DNA of 35,763 nt from an uncultured bacterium (GTDB taxonomy: Bacteria > Zixibacteria > MSB-5A5 > CAIYYT01). The stretch lies in contig CAIYYT010000058.1 in assembly GCA_903930455.1 (NCBI GenBank), forward strand, positions 1 to 35,763, in the 5' to 3' direction. The notes under the pieces were generated by a model. The model searched no databases. It worked only from the letters and a program-made list of their open reading frames with translations, and was not told the origin of the DNA. Positions 1 through 8,746 of this stretch are shown piece by piece (the stretch's first letter is position 1; the number at the start of each line of letters is the position of its first letter). The translations under genes and the position numbers were made by a program.

Positions 1-1
1 G

Positions 2-1816
2 TATCTTTACTTCCTGCAGGATAACACATTCAATCCGAAGCTTTGTCATGTCGAAGCGCGATTTATCTTCGACGAAGTAACCAAGCCGTTTTTAGTGGTT
101 CTGAAGTCTACCGACAAATCGCCGTTTATCGCGAACGCGGAAGGGAAGGGGGATGAGGAAAAGGGGGCCGACAAGGAGAAGAAGGACAAAGGCAAGGATA
201 AGGACAAAGGGAAGAAAGAGGACTCGGTAAAAGTGCAGATTGATTTTGCGAATATCGTCAATCGCAAAGTCGGTATCGAGGTTCCGGCCGGTAACTACGG
301 GCAACTTCGGGCGATCAAGGACAAAGTCTATTTTCTGTCGTACAAAGATCGCGGCATGATGCCGGAGGGCAAGGTGGAGGAAGGAGAAGGACCGCACGCA
401 CTTCATCTGTATGACATGAAGGAGAAAAAGGACACCGTCGTAATCGAGGGGATCGCAAGCTACGACATCTCCGATGACAACAGTGTTGTCGTAGTGAAGA
501 AGGAAGATCAGTTCATACAAATGGAAGCGGGAGCTGCCGAAGCTCCGAAGGAAGAAGACAAGGATGCGATCGTCAATCTCGATGGAGTGACCCTCGAAAT
601 CAATCCCCGCAATGAATGGAAGCAGATGTACAACGAAGCGTGGCGGCTGGAGCGGGATTTCTTCTACGATCCGAATATGCATGGGCTCAATTGGCCCAAG
701 GTCAGAGAGCAATATGGTGGTTTGATTGACCGCATTTCCACACGCGAGGAATTGAACGATCTTATTGGCGAGACAATTTCTGAGCTATCGGCAGGTCATA
801 CTTACGTCTGGGGAGGTGATAAGCGTGCAGCCAAGCCGATACCGGTGGGATTGCTTGGAGCCGATGTTACGGTAGACAAAGCAAGCGGGAAGTATCGGAT
901 AGCCAGAATACTGGCGCCACATCCGGGCACGCCAGGCGAATGCTCCCCCTTGGCGGAACCGGGGATCGATGTGAAAGTGGGCGACTTCCTGTTGGCCATC
1001 GACAACCAACCGGTGGATGGAGCCGATTACTACTTGAAGTATCTAGTTAATAAGGCCGACAAGCTCGTGCAGTTGACTGTGAATGATAAACCGACGCTGA
1101 CCGGCGCCAGACAGGTGATTGTTAAGCCGATGGCATCAGAAGATCAGCTTCGATATACAGATTGGGTCGAAGGCAGACGAGCATATGTGGAGAAAGCATC
1201 CGGTGGCAGGCTCGGATATATCTATATGTCGAATATGGATGCCGCCGGTCTGTCGGAGTTTGGTTGGCAGTATCCGCCACAGTTTGCGAAGGAAGGGCTG
1301 ATTCTGGATGTGCGTTACAACGGCGGTGGCTTTGTGGCGGAGATGATTCTGGCGCATCTGGCGCGTAAGGTGTGGTCGTTTGGGCCTCCGGGGAGATACG
1401 GAGTGGTATCGCCATTCCCAACGGATGCGTTCTATGGTTACATCGCGGTGGTTTGTAACGGCGAGACCAGATCGGATGGGGAGACCTTTACGGAAGGGGC
1501 GAAAGCGCTCCAACTGGGACCGGTGATCGGTGAACGAACGTGGGGAGGTTGGGTCGGTATTCGCTCCGACAAACCGCTGGCCGATCAGGGAATGGTGACC
1601 CTGCCGGAACAGCCAGGCTGGGGATTAAATGGTAAATGGATTATTGAAGGTTGGGGATCAGTTCCGGATATTGAAGTGACTGAAGACCCGGCTTCGATAA
1701 TGGCGGGCAAAGATCCGCAGTTGGATTATACGATTCAGTATCTCCTGAAGAAGATCGTGGAAGAGCCACGGAAATACCCGGCACGACCGGCGTTTCCGGA
1801 TAGGAGCATCAAGTAG
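2..1816 (+). CDS. Tricorn-like S41 family protease, C-terminal part (5' end outside window)
   Basis: The frame is open from base 2, so the gene begins before the window; an internal GTG at 95 is not a credible start. What is seen is the end of a beta-propeller, a lysine/glutamate-rich linker (about bases 135-230), a 'NEWKQMYNEAWRLERDFFYDPNMHG' type helical core (quoted only in part in findings), a PDZ-like region (about 840-1110) and the S41 catalytic core. Candidate catalytic residues are the His of AGHTYV (codon 797-799) and the Ser of TRSDGE (codon 1472-1474). Family knowledge: tricorn proteases are large peptidases that cut peptides released by upstream proteases; bacterial homologues are often exported or periplasmic. 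Location cannot be judged because the N-terminus is missing. It reads toward the DUF1648 gene but is separated from it by 108 bases with a hairpin. The family call is firm. Confidence 0.9.
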   Translation, partial: YLYFLQDNTFNPKLCHVEARFIFDEVTKPFLVVLKSTDKSPFIANAEGKGDEEKGADKEKKDKGKDKDKGKKEDSVKVQIDFANIVNRKVGIEVPAGNYGQLRAIKDKVYFLSYKDRGMMPEGKVEEGEGPHALHLYDMKEKKDTVVIEGIASYDISDDNSVVVVKKEDQFIQMEAGAAEAPKEEDKDAIVNLDGVTLEINPRNEWKQMYNEAWRLERDFFYDPNMHGLNWPKVREQYGGLIDRISTREELNDLIGETISELSAGHTYVWGGDKRAAKPIPVGLLGADVTVDKASGKYRIARILAPHPGTPGECSPLAEPGIDVKVGDFLLAIDNQPVDGADYYLKYLVNKADKLVQLTVNDKPTLTGARQVIVKPMASEDQLRYTDWVEGRRAYVEKASGGRLGYIYMSNMDAAGLSEFGWQYPPQFAKEGLILDVRYNGGGFVAEMILAHLARKVWSFGPPGRYGVVSPFPTDAFYGYIAVVCNGETRSDGETFTEGAKALQLGPVIGERTWGGWVGIRSDKPLADQGMVTLPEQPGWGLNGKWIIEGWGSVPDIEVTEDPASIMAGKDPQLDYTIQYLLKKIVEEPRKYPARPAFPDRSIK

Positions 1817-1846
1817 AGGTAACAGGTTAGGTTGAATTAGTTCGAG

Positions 1847-1867
1847 CGGGCGCACGCCGTGCGCCCG
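1847..1867. repeat. GC-rich palindrome, copy 1 (possible terminator)
   Basis: A perfect 9-bp stem (CGGGCGCAC / GTGCGCCCG) with a GCC loop lies 30 bases after the tricorn-like gene. There is no clear T tract, so it may be a repeat unit rather than a factor-independent terminator. A near-identical 17-base core recurs at 2476-2492, on the other side of the DUF1648 gene. Confidence 0.55.
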
Positions 1868-1924
1868 TTGCGCGAAGGATTCACGCTTTCAACCAATTGA
1901 TTCCTCGACTATTGTGCAGGTGTA

Positions 1925-2458
1925 ATGATCGACAAGAGTAGTGCGGGTAAGGCGATGGCAAAACCAATGCAAACGAAATTGGAGATACCGCGGTCACGGT
2001 TGGAGATCTACTTCGAAGTGGTCGCGGCGGTCGCGGTTGCGTTTGTGTTCATTTATCTGTCCGCGACGTGGACAGGGCTACCCGATAAGGTCCCGACGCA
2101 TTTCAATTTTGCCGGCACACCAGACCACTGGGGGAGCAAGTACTCGTTGCTGCTCTTATTGGGCGTTACGTTCGTGCTTTATGCGGGTCTGTCGATTTTG
2201 TCGCGATTCCCGCACATATATAATTATGCGTTTGCGATCACCGATGAAAACCGTCAGCGGCAATACCTGCTGGCGCGGCAGTTGGTGACAGCGCTCAAGG
2301 CTGAGTTGGTCTGTGTGTTTATCTTCATGACATGGCAGACGATCGGCGTGGCCCGTGGCAATGCAGGGGATTTGACAGTCTGGTTCACGCCGGTGTTTCT
2401 GGCGATCGTCTTCGGGACAATAGCTACCTATCTCTTTAAAGCATATCGCTCGCGGTAG
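1925..2458 (+). CDS. DUF1648 domain membrane protein
   Basis: A 177-residue integral membrane protein with four predicted helices at about residues 30-52, 80-101, 122-145 and 152-172. The loop after helix 1 carries the DUF1648 signature PTHFNFAGTPDHWGSK (57-72), which also occurs in SdpI-type immunity and sensor proteins. The biochemical role of the domain is unknown; SdpI homologues protect against secreted toxic peptides, but this protein is shorter than SdpI and I would not assign immunity. The ATG at 1925 follows an AGGTG ribosome site. It stands alone between two copies of a GC-rich palindrome, so it may be transcribed separately. Confidence 0.8.
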   Translation: MIDKSSAGKAMAKPMQTKLEIPRSRLEIYFEVVAAVAVAFVFIYLSATWTGLPDKVPTHFNFAGTPDHWGSKYSLLLLLGVTFVLYAGLSILSRFPHIYNYAFAITDENRQRQYLLARQLVTALKAELVCVFIFMTWQTIGVARGNAGDLTVWFTPVFLAIVFGTIATYLFKAYRSR

Positions 2459-2475
2459 ACTGCATCAAGCAAGCA

Positions 2476-2492
2476 GGCGCATGCCGTGTGCC
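2476..2492. repeat. GC-rich palindrome, copy 2
   Basis: The core GGCGCATGCCGTGTGCC matches 15 of 17 bases of the palindrome at 1849-1865. It lies between the convergent ends of the DUF1648 gene and the haem-binding protein gene. Pairing here needs G-T wobbles, so the hairpin is weaker than copy 1. Confidence 0.45.
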
Positions 2493-2496
2493 ACGA

Positions 2497-3072
2497 CTAT
2501 TGCCTTTCTTCAGGCGGGCTGGTGGGTTCAATACCGTGTGCTGAAAGCGCTTTCAGACTGATGTTGATCCAGTTGTAGATCGAGTCGGCTTCGGCTTGAG
2601 ACGGTTTGGCATCCCAGTGTATAAATCGGTACGACAGGGGCGGCATGTCGCCACCTTTCAGTTCATCATATATGCCCACCAGATCGTCGGCAACATTGCC
2701 ACGCTTACTAAAAGGAAAACCAGAGGACATGTTCAGGCGCTTTTGGGCACCGCGGATATCGCTTTCGATCATGCCTTTTATCACCGGCAACTTGTGATAC
2801 CAAGGAAAGCGGGTGCGATCGGTGTGGCAGTCAAAGCATCCCTTGACGAAGATCGGTTCCAGCGCCGCAAAACCACGGTTGATCTCGACATAAAGAGAAT
2901 CCTGGCTGGTCGCGGCTGTGTCCGAAAGCGTAAGAGATGAACTGTTGCCGGCGAGTTGAGCGGCGCCAATATTCGAGTGGTGAACTGGTAGCAGGGTGAT
3001 CGCTATTGCCAACGATAGCGATACGGCGATCAGGAAAATTGGAGATGTCAAGCTCCGGGACCTGTCCGGCAT
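2497..3072 (-). CDS. Exported haem-binding domain protein (single CxxCH)
   Basis: A 191-residue protein with an N-terminal hydrophobic segment (about residues 10-30) that acts as signal or anchor, then one c-type haem motif CFDCH (79-83). Downstream RFPWYHKLP, GGDMPP and a C-terminal 'SQAEADSIYNWI' stretch are typical of the haem-binding domain family PF14376. The protein is probably a periplasmic or membrane-anchored monohaem cytochrome; its redox partner is unknown. I place the start at the ATG 3072, preceded by GGAGGA; a longer start at 3108 would add twelve residues before the signal segment and lacks such a site. It is convergent with the DUF1648 gene and has no operon partner. Confidence 0.82.
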   Translation of the reverse strand: MPDRSRSLTSPIFLIAVSLSLAIAITLLPVHHSNIGAAQLAGNSSSLTLSDTAATSQDSLYVEINRGFAALEPIFVKGCFDCHTDRTRFPWYHKLPVIKGMIESDIRGAQKRLNMSSGFPFSKRGNVADDLVGIYDELKGGDMPPLSYRFIHWDAKPSQAEADSIYNWINISLKALSAHGIEPTSPPEERQ

Positions 3073-3578
3073 ATGTCCTCCGTTCGAGTTAAGCGTAGGT
3101 AATCTCATGCACTACAATCCAATACGCAAGCGAGGAACGAAACGATAGGCGGAGTCGTTCAATCGTACAGACGGGGATGAACTACATCTCTTCACGCACG
3201 TCCAATCTTTGAACATTTTGCAGAAATGCGCTAAAGATCTGTGATGGCGCTTTGCCGCTCATCCGATAGAAGACAATGTGGGGGAACTATTCGGGGCAAC
3301 TACCCAAAATGGGGGCAACACGGATCTTGAGGTGGGGTTAGGTAATTCAACCTCCCCTCAACAAAATCGTCAATGACTCATTCCCATTAAGCCCAGAATC
3401 TCGAAGACTCTCTCACGCATCGGACTATTGTCAGGGTCAAAGCGTCGCTGGAAGACTCTCCAGCGGCGCTGCTGTTTATGGTGGTGGAACGAGTTGTAGT
3501 TAGTGTCGGCTTCCTCACCTCCGTTTGACACGCATGTTGTGATACGGAAATGTCGAAATCGTGCGACCGCGAATTGTC
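3073..3578. other. Intergenic region without a convincing gene
   Basis: No reading frame here has protein-like composition over its full length. An 11-base imperfect inverted repeat (GAGGTGGGGTT at 3329-3339, AACCTCCCCTC at 3349-3359) can form a hairpin, but no T tract follows on either strand. A short minus-strand stretch at about 3370-3480 has coding-like codons, but I cannot place it in any family. Confidence 0.4.
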
Positions 3579-3607
3579 TTGACAAATTCAATCCATATTG
3601 CTATCCT
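3579..3607 (+). promoter_or_regulatory. Sigma-70 type promoter
   Basis: TTGACA (3579-3584) and TATCCT (3602-3607) are separated by 17 bases, a near-consensus housekeeping promoter. Its predicted start near 3614 would transcribe the frameshifted gene beginning at 3648 and possibly the M6 protease gene behind it. Confidence 0.6.
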
Positions 3608-3647
3608 TTTATATCATAGGGTGATCAATTGTCTTGCCTGAGCACCC

Positions 3648-4100
3648 ATGAGAGGTCGATATACTTTTCGGAAATGGGCTCATCCTAACCGTTTTTTTTG
3701 CTACTAATGGTTTCCACGCTGATCGCAATGGCGACTCCAAATCTATCAAGCGCAGCGCGAGAAGTGAATCAAATGCCACGCGCGTTTGCCGATAACAACA
3801 GCCGGTGGAATGAGTGCGTGTTGTTCGAAACCAACGCGGGTAGTGCGACCATGCGATTCACCAAGAGAAGTGTATCTTGCCAATTTGCGCATTACCTCGG
3901 CACGCGTAGCCTCGCTGTTTTTACGCCCTCTGTGGCACAGCGGCTTTCGTGTGCGTCGAACCGCGATTCGCGACCGTCAGATGCGGGTCGAAGTGACCTT
4001 CGCGGCAATAACGAAAGAGCGCATCAGAATACGACGCCAATGCCGGTCTGACGGATTCGGGGAAGTTCACTTGCGGAAGTTTAGGATTTTTCGATATTGA
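3648..4100 (+). pseudogene. Decayed gene for a secreted protein, frameshifted in a T8 run
   Basis: ATG at 3648 opens a signal-peptide N-region (MRGRYTFRKWAHPNRFF), then the frame hits a stop at 3705. In the neighbouring frame, immediately after a run of eight T (3692-3699), the reading continues as a hydrophobic segment (LLLMVSTLIAMATPNLSSA) and then MPRAFADNNSRWNECVLF and NAGSATMRFTK. One extra T would join the two into a normal signal peptide. The second part resembles, from memory, the N-terminal domain of large secreted FCB/Zixibacteria proteins (PLAFTENxGQWDExVLF, NAGGATMWFTKDG). Downstream similarity (VRVEVTF-like) appears in a different frame and the sequence ends at the M6 gene, so several frame changes and a truncation are likely. 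The upstream promoter is intact, suggesting recent decay. A sequencing error at the T run alone would not explain the truncation. Confidence 0.5.
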
Positions 4101-4113
4101 TGGAGAAAAACAG

Positions 4114-6534
4114 ATGAAATTGAGAAGCGCACTCTCGCGAACCTTCTTGGTGCTTTTGCACGGGATACCGGTGATGGTTTTCTGCCTGCTGTTGGCTTCT
4201 GAACAGGCGTTGTCTGTCCCGGCGGATCCCACCCGCACATTTGAAGTGATCCAGCCGGACGGAATCACGAAGCTCACTCTAAGGGTTATTGGTGATGAAA
4301 GAAACGGCCGTCTGGTCACGGAGGATGGTTACACAGTTGCCCAGGATGCCAAGGGCTGGTATTGCTATGCAGTTCTTGATGCTGCTGGAGAGCTTACGGC
4401 ATCGGTTCTGAAAGCGAATGCGTCACAAAAAAGAACTACCACGGAGAAAAGCTTCTTGGTACAGATCCCGCTGGGATTAGCGGCCACCAATAGGATCGGT
4501 AGACCTGATCCGGATGCTCTTGCTCGCACGACTGACAGGACTCTCATGAAGCGCGGGACTAGCACGACAAACAATGTGATGGTTATTCTTATCCGATTTG
4601 CTGATGAGACCAACACCTTTTCCGTCAGTGACTTCACCTCACTAATGAATGGCCCCACTTTCGATCTGGGTAGTCTCAAGACATACTACTCTGAGGTCTC
4701 ATATGGCGCCTTCACGATCGACGGAACAGCTGTTGGATTCTATACCGCAAGCCAGAATCGCGACTACTACAAATATGGTACAGGTACAGACCTTGAGTGG
4801 CAACGCGCCGCCATGTTGGCTCGCGAAGCTATTGTTGCCGCCCAGGGCGCTGGAGTGGACTTTGCTCCGTTTGACAATGATGGCGACGGTTATGTCGATG
4901 GTTTGTTTGTCGTTCATGTCGGGCCAGGCGCGGAATCAGGTAGTTCTAATTACCCCTGGTCTCACTCTTGGGATCTCGCCTCGGCTGGTCTCAGCCCGGT
5001 CTCCGCGAGCGGTAAGATAATCAACGGCTACACTATGGAACCGGAAATGGTTTGGACTGGTGTGCGCGCGACAATCGGCGTTTTTGCGCACGAATATGGG
5101 CACGCGATCGGACTTCCCGACCTTTATGATACGGATTACAGCAGTTCGGGAATCGGCAACTGGTGTTTGATGTCGGGAGGAAGCTGGAATGGTCCTGGTC
5201 GCAATGGGCAGTCGCCGGCCCATATGAGCGCCTGGTGCAAACAGCGGCTGGGTTGGTTGACCGCAAATCAGCTTCAATATGATGCTCTTAACCAGCCTAT
5301 TAGCCAAGCAGAAACCAACCAGACCTGTTTCAAGCTCAGGAGCACCTCGATGGCTACCACCGAATACTTCCTGGTAGAAAATCGACAAAAGGTAGGTTTC
5401 GATGCCTACTTACCCGGATGCGGAATAGCGATCTGGCACATCGATGACACCCAGACAAGCAACTCGAATGACAGTCATCGGTGGGTCGACCTTGAGGAGG
5501 CGGACAACAATCCGCCCAGCCAAGCCAGCGATCTTTGGACCTACGGCAAGACGTTTAACGAGGCTAGCGCTCCCAACAGCAATACATACAGCGGCGCGGC
5601 AACTTTGGTAGAAGTAAAAGTCCTGTCTACAGCTTGTGCCCAAACTATGATTGCCGACCTGAAGGTCGGTAGGGTCGGTGATTCTGATGGCGATGGTGTA
5701 GCTGATACGCTTGACAATTGCCCGACAGTCTCTAACCCCGACCAACTCAACACGGATGGCGATAGTCTTGGCAATGCCTGCGACAATTGTCCGACAGTCG
5801 CTAATCCCGACCAACGGGACACCGATGGTGATGGCTTGGGGGACGCCTGCGATCCCGACATCGACGATGATGGCATTATGAACGCCGTCGACAACTGCAA
5901 GTATATTGTCAACTCTTCACAAACCAACAGCGATACCGATAGTCTTGGTGACGCCTGCGACAACTGCCCGTTGGTGAACAATAATGATCAATGGGATTCC
6001 AACAGCGACGGAGTTGGTGACTGGTGCGACGGCAATCTGCATATTCATCCGGGTCCGATCCTCCCCAGCGCCTACCTCGACCGATGCTACTACCTGAAGC
6101 TCCAGAGTGCTGGTGGTGTAGGCCCCTACACGTGGTCGTTTGTAGGAGGCGACTTGCCTTACGGGCTGAGCTTCCAAGGTGGCACGGCCAGCACGATTTC
6201 CGGCAAGCCTACCTATAAATCAACTTTCTCTTTCACGGTCGCCCTGCATGATGGTAGCATTTCGGCCAAGGCCGACACGGCCACGCTGACTCTGACCGTC
6301 GTAGACCCGTCCTCCGTTGCCTATGTTGTTTGTGGCGACGTCAATGCCGATTGTATAGTCGACATCTCTGATGCCGTTTATCTGATTGCTTACATCTTTT
6401 CCGGTGGCTCGGCACCATCGCCATTGCTCGCTGGCGACGCCAGCTGTGACAGCATGGTCGATATCTCGGATGTGGTATACTTGCTTGCGTACATTTTCTC
6501 CGGCGGTGCGGCGCCCTGCCACGTTTGCAAATAG
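4114..6534 (+). CDS. Secreted M6 family metalloprotease with TSP3 repeats and dockerin
   Basis: An 806-residue secreted protease. A signal peptide covers about residues 1-37. The M6 (immune inhibitor A type) catalytic zinc motif is HEYGH at 326-330, followed by the family's AIGLPDLYD. Four or so thrombospondin type 3 calcium repeats ([30 protein letters not shown] and similar) span about 523-639. A putative Ig-like (He_PIG) region with LPYGLSF follows at about 650-725, and a two-repeat dockerin with paired [16 protein letters not shown] motifs lies at 740-806. Known role: M6 enzymes degrade extracellular proteins; TSP3 repeats bind calcium and act as stiff linkers; dockerins pair with cohesins. 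A cohesin partner is not in the window, so the dockerin may anchor the enzyme to a surface scaffold (inference). The ATG at 4114 follows TGGAG. Confidence 0.93.
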   Translation: MKLRSALSRTFLVLLHGIPVMVFCLLLASEQALSVPADPTRTFEVIQPDGITKLTLRVIGDERNGRLVTEDGYTVAQDAKGWYCYAVLDAAGELTASVLKANASQKRTTTEKSFLVQIPLGLAATNRIGRPDPDALARTTDRTLMKRGTSTTNNVMVILIRFADETNTFSVSDFTSLMNGPTFDLGSLKTYYSEVSYGAFTIDGTAVGFYTASQNRDYYKYGTGTDLEWQRAAMLAREAIVAAQGAGVDFAPFDNDGDGYVDGLFVVHVGPGAESGSSNYPWSHSWDLASAGLSPVSASGKIINGYTMEPEMVWTGVRATIGVFAHEYGHAIGLPDLYDTDYSSSGIGNWCLMSGGSWNGPGRNGQSPAHMSAWCKQRLGWLTANQLQYDALNQPISQAETNQTCFKLRSTSMATTEYFLVENRQKVGFDAYLPGCGIAIWHIDDTQTSNSNDSHRWVDLEEADNNPPSQASDLWTYGKTFNEASAPNSNTYSGAATLVEVKVLSTACAQTMIADLKVGRVGDSDGDGVADTLDNCPTVSNPDQLNTDGDSLGNACDNCPTVANPDQRDTDGDGLGDACDPDIDDDGIMNAVDNCKYIVNSSQTNSDTDSLGDACDNCPLVNNNDQWDSNSDGVGDWCDGNLHIHPGPILPSAYLDRCYYLKLQSAGGVGPYTWSFVGGDLPYGLSFQGGTASTISGKPTYKSTFSFTVALHDGSISAKADTATLTLTVVDPSSVAYVVCGDVNADCIVDISDAVYLIAYIFSGGSAPSPLLAGDASCDSMVDISDVVYLLAYIFSGGAAPCHVCK

Positions 6535-6554
6535 CAAATCAACCTGCGATTTCT

Positions 6555-6584
6555 GACCCCTCTCCTCCAATGGGGAGAGGGGTC
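6555..6584 (+). terminator. Probable terminator after the M6 protease gene
   Basis: A perfect 11-bp stem (GACCCCTCTCC / GGAGAGGGGTC) with an 8-base loop sits 20 bases after the stop codon. The T content after it is modest, so termination may be partial. Confidence 0.6.
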
Positions 6585-6673
6585 GGCATTCAGTTTCTAT
6601 ATTGCTTCTCCTAGTTCAAACCATATTTTCCAAAGAGTGCGCCGTATGGCTGGAAAGGGTGTATAATTCCTAC

Positions 6674-7219
6674 ATGACTGCCTGTCTGAAGATGCTTTTG
6701 GTTAGCCTGGTGATGCTGGGCTTGAGTGGCTGTGGGGAGCAACCCGATAACAACAAGCCTGTCGTCAAGAGTGCGGTCAGCGAGCCAGATCAGGTGATGA
6801 CCAATTCGGAGATCTACCTGACGAACAATGGCTGGCGCGCGGCGATTGTAAAATCCAATCTGCTCAAAGCCTACACCCGCATTGATACTACCCTCATATA
6901 TGGTGTCGAGGTCCGCTTCTTCGACTCCGCCGGTGTGCAGACCTCAACTCTGACGGCTGACTCGGGGAGAGTTAGTCAACGGACCAACATCATGTCAGTG
7001 ACCGGTCATGTCAAGGCCAACACCAAGGACAACAGAAGGTTGGTTTCTGATTCGCTGCGCTGGGATGCCAAAAACGACAAGGTCGTGACCGAAGGTCATG
7101 TTGAAGTCTATCGCGAGAACGGCTGGCTTTCGGGCGAAGGCCTGGAGACCGATCAGAGACTCAGTAAAGTATTGATAAAGCGTAACTTAAAGGGAAGCTT
7201 CAATGAACCGAATCAGTAG
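6674..7219 (+). CDS. lptC: LptC-like LPS export lipoprotein
   Basis: A 181-residue protein starting with a lipoprotein signal whose lipobox LSGC places the modified cysteine at residue 20. The rest is the beta-rich LptC/OstA-type fold: TLIYGVEVRFFDSAG, LTADSGRVSQRTN, and a repeated 'VTGHVKA...LVSDSLRWDAKNDKVVTEGHVEVY' pattern (not quoted in full). LptC bridges the inner-membrane transporter LptBFG and periplasmic LptA in lipopolysaccharide transport. Being a lipoprotein rather than a single-helix protein is seen in several non-proteobacterial LptCs. The ATG at 6674 makes a proper signal peptide; a longer reading from 6602 adds non-signal sequence. The gene overlaps the next one by 17 bases and lies upstream of lptB and rpoN, which supports the assignment. 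Confidence 0.82.
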   Translation: MTACLKMLLVSLVMLGLSGCGEQPDNNKPVVKSAVSEPDQVMTNSEIYLTNNGWRAAIVKSNLLKAYTRIDTTLIYGVEVRFFDSAGVQTSTLTADSGRVSQRTNIMSVTGHVKANTKDNRRLVSDSLRWDAKNDKVVTEGHVEVYRENGWLSGEGLETDQRLSKVLIKRNLKGSFNEPNQ

Positions 7220-7868
7220 GCGAGCAATAGATAGCACTATGAACAGGCCGATCTGCCATTTAGGATCATCCCAAGAAAGGTTGCTGAATTATGGAGCGTT
7301 ACAGGGAGTCGTACGTCTGGAAATGATCGGGTTGATACTTCTGGTTTGTACAGGACAGATGGTCGTCACCGAGGAGCTTAGTCCTGACAAATTTCGAAAG
7401 ATGGTACAGACTGAACTGGAAAAGACACAAGTCAAGATTGATTCAGTCGGGACCGCTCTGAAGGTGATGGCATTTGGAGATCCTACACGGGACTTCATGT
7501 TGGCGCCGATAATCCGCGCTGGTAAACTCGTTGCGGTGTATAAGGATGACCCCAAGCGAAATGGCGTGACTCCGCTTGCCAGTGCAGCGGTCTTGAAATC
7601 GGTCAGGCTTGACTTGTTCTCGGAAATCGGCGCTCGACAGGTTCTCCAGGATCGTGGGTATGCTTCTGGCGACCCGATTGCGGTGTCGGTGGGACCGTGT
7701 TCTCTCTTCGGAGTACTGGAGACAGGCTGGTATCTGCCTGTAGGGGAATCGTTTGTCTTGCTGTCCCTAGAGGGTCGAATAGTCTCCGAGTCGGATATTA
7801 CTCATTTCTGGCCGGGCAAGCTGGTGACATTCAGGCAAATTAGGGAACGGTTGCTGCCAAAAGAGTAA
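7203..7868 (+). CDS. Unknown protein between lptC and lptB
   Basis: I do not recognise this 221-residue protein. The ATG at 7203 overlaps the lptC end and has a good AGGGAAG ribosome site five bases upstream, so it is probably translated with lptC. It has an internal hydrophobic stretch near residues 40-55 (EMIGLILLVCTGQMVVTEEL), which may be a membrane segment or, if translation starts later, a signal. The C-terminal half is soluble-looking (YKDDPKRNGVTPLASAAVL, ILQ-poor, then a GWYLPVGESFVLLSLEGRIV beta-like stretch). It lacks the repeated beta pattern of OstA/LptA. The position between lptC and lptB is where lptA is usually found, so an envelope role is suggested by context only. Confidence 0.65.
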   Translation: MNRISRRAIDSTMNRPICHLGSSQERLLNYGALQGVVRLEMIGLILLVCTGQMVVTEELSPDKFRKMVQTELEKTQVKIDSVGTALKVMAFGDPTRDFMLAPIIRAGKLVAVYKDDPKRNGVTPLASAAVLKSVRLDLFSEIGARQVLQDRGYASGDPIAVSVGPCSLFGVLETGWYLPVGESFVLLSLEGRIVSESDITHFWPGKLVTFRQIRERLLPKE

Positions 7869-7947
7869 GCAAGAGGGTCGCCAAGAGCCGCGGGTTCCGG
7901 GAAAAAGAGTCAATGTAGACGTCAAAAACAGTGTATATTCAATAGGA

Positions 7948-8673
7948 ATGAGAAAATTACACTCTGATCGACTGGTTAAATACTATCGCAAACGCAAAGT
8001 TGTTGATGAGATATCCATTGAGGTTAACCAGGGCGAGGTAGTAGGTTTGCTCGGGCCAAATGGCGCCGGAAAGACTACAACATTCTACATGGTCATTGGT
8101 TTTATTCGTCCCCAGTCGGGCAAAGTGATGTTGGATGATCGCGAGATCGGCGGGCTTCCGATGTACAGGCGAGCGCGGCTCGGTATCGGATACCTAGCCC
8201 AAGAACCATCAATATTTCGGAAATTGACCGTTTGGCAAAATGTAATGGCGGTCGCGGAGACGATGTCACTGTCGCGGGGGGAGCGAATCGAGCGCGTGAA
8301 GATGATCTTGGAAGAGCTGAACGTCATGTCGCTAGCAAAATCGCGCGGTTATCAGCTTTCCGGGGGTGAACGACGGCGCGTGGAGATTGCGCGGGCTTTG
8401 GTGCTCAGTCCGAGCTTTATGTTGCTAGATGAACCATTCTCGGGGATCGACCCGATTGCTGTAGAGGATATTCAGCGGATCATCGGCTCTCTTAAGGAGA
8501 AGGGACTCGGGATTTTGATCACCGACCACAATGTTCGCGAGACGCTTGCGACAATCGACCGGGCGTACATAATGTGCGACGGGCGTATATTGAAGGCTGG
8601 GAGCGCCGAATTCCTGGCTTCCGATCCTGAAGCGCGGAAGATTTATCTGGGAGAGAAGTTCCGGTTAAACTGA
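7948..8673 (+). CDS. lptB: LPS export ABC transporter ATPase LptB
   Basis: A 241-residue ABC ATPase with Walker A GPNGAGKTT (36-44), Q-loop in AQEPSIFRKLTVWQNV, signature LSGGERRRVEIARAL, Walker B MLLDEPFSGID and switch ITDHNVRETL. The LTVWQNVMAV and EPFSGIDPIAVEDIQ stretches and the C-terminal YLGEKFRL are characteristic of LptB rather than amino-acid transporters. It energises extraction of lipopolysaccharide from the inner membrane with LptF and LptG, which are not in the window. Full length for the family. Placement directly before rpoN and after lptC is the classic arrangement. The AGGA just before the ATG at 7948 is closely spaced, so the ribosome site is weak. Confidence 0.95.
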   Translation: MRKLHSDRLVKYYRKRKVVDEISIEVNQGEVVGLLGPNGAGKTTTFYMVIGFIRPQSGKVMLDDREIGGLPMYRRARLGIGYLAQEPSIFRKLTVWQNVMAVAETMSLSRGERIERVKMILEELNVMSLAKSRGYQLSGGERRRVEIARALVLSPSFMLLDEPFSGIDPIAVEDIQRIIGSLKEKGLGILITDHNVRETLATIDRAYIMCDGRILKAGSAEFLASDPEARKIYLGEKFRLN

Positions 8674-8746
8674 TTGCAACCGTAGCCGATAATATAATTG
8701 GCGGGATGATCGTTCTCGTTAACCTATTATTGGACAAAAAGATAGT

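Noticed and set aside
92-712. 206-codon open frame antisense to the tricorn-like gene
   Set aside because: The plus-strand frame has the protease family sequence; the antisense frame has no recognisable domain.
3329-3359. Hairpin GAGGTGGGGTT / AACCTCCCCTC as a terminator
   Set aside because: Two mismatches in the stem, no T tract on either strand, and no gene ends close to it.
3370-3591. 73-codon minus-strand frame in the 3-3.6 kb gap
   Set aside because: Only its last 30 codons look coding-like; no family match and no ribosome site. It may be a remnant but cannot be supported.
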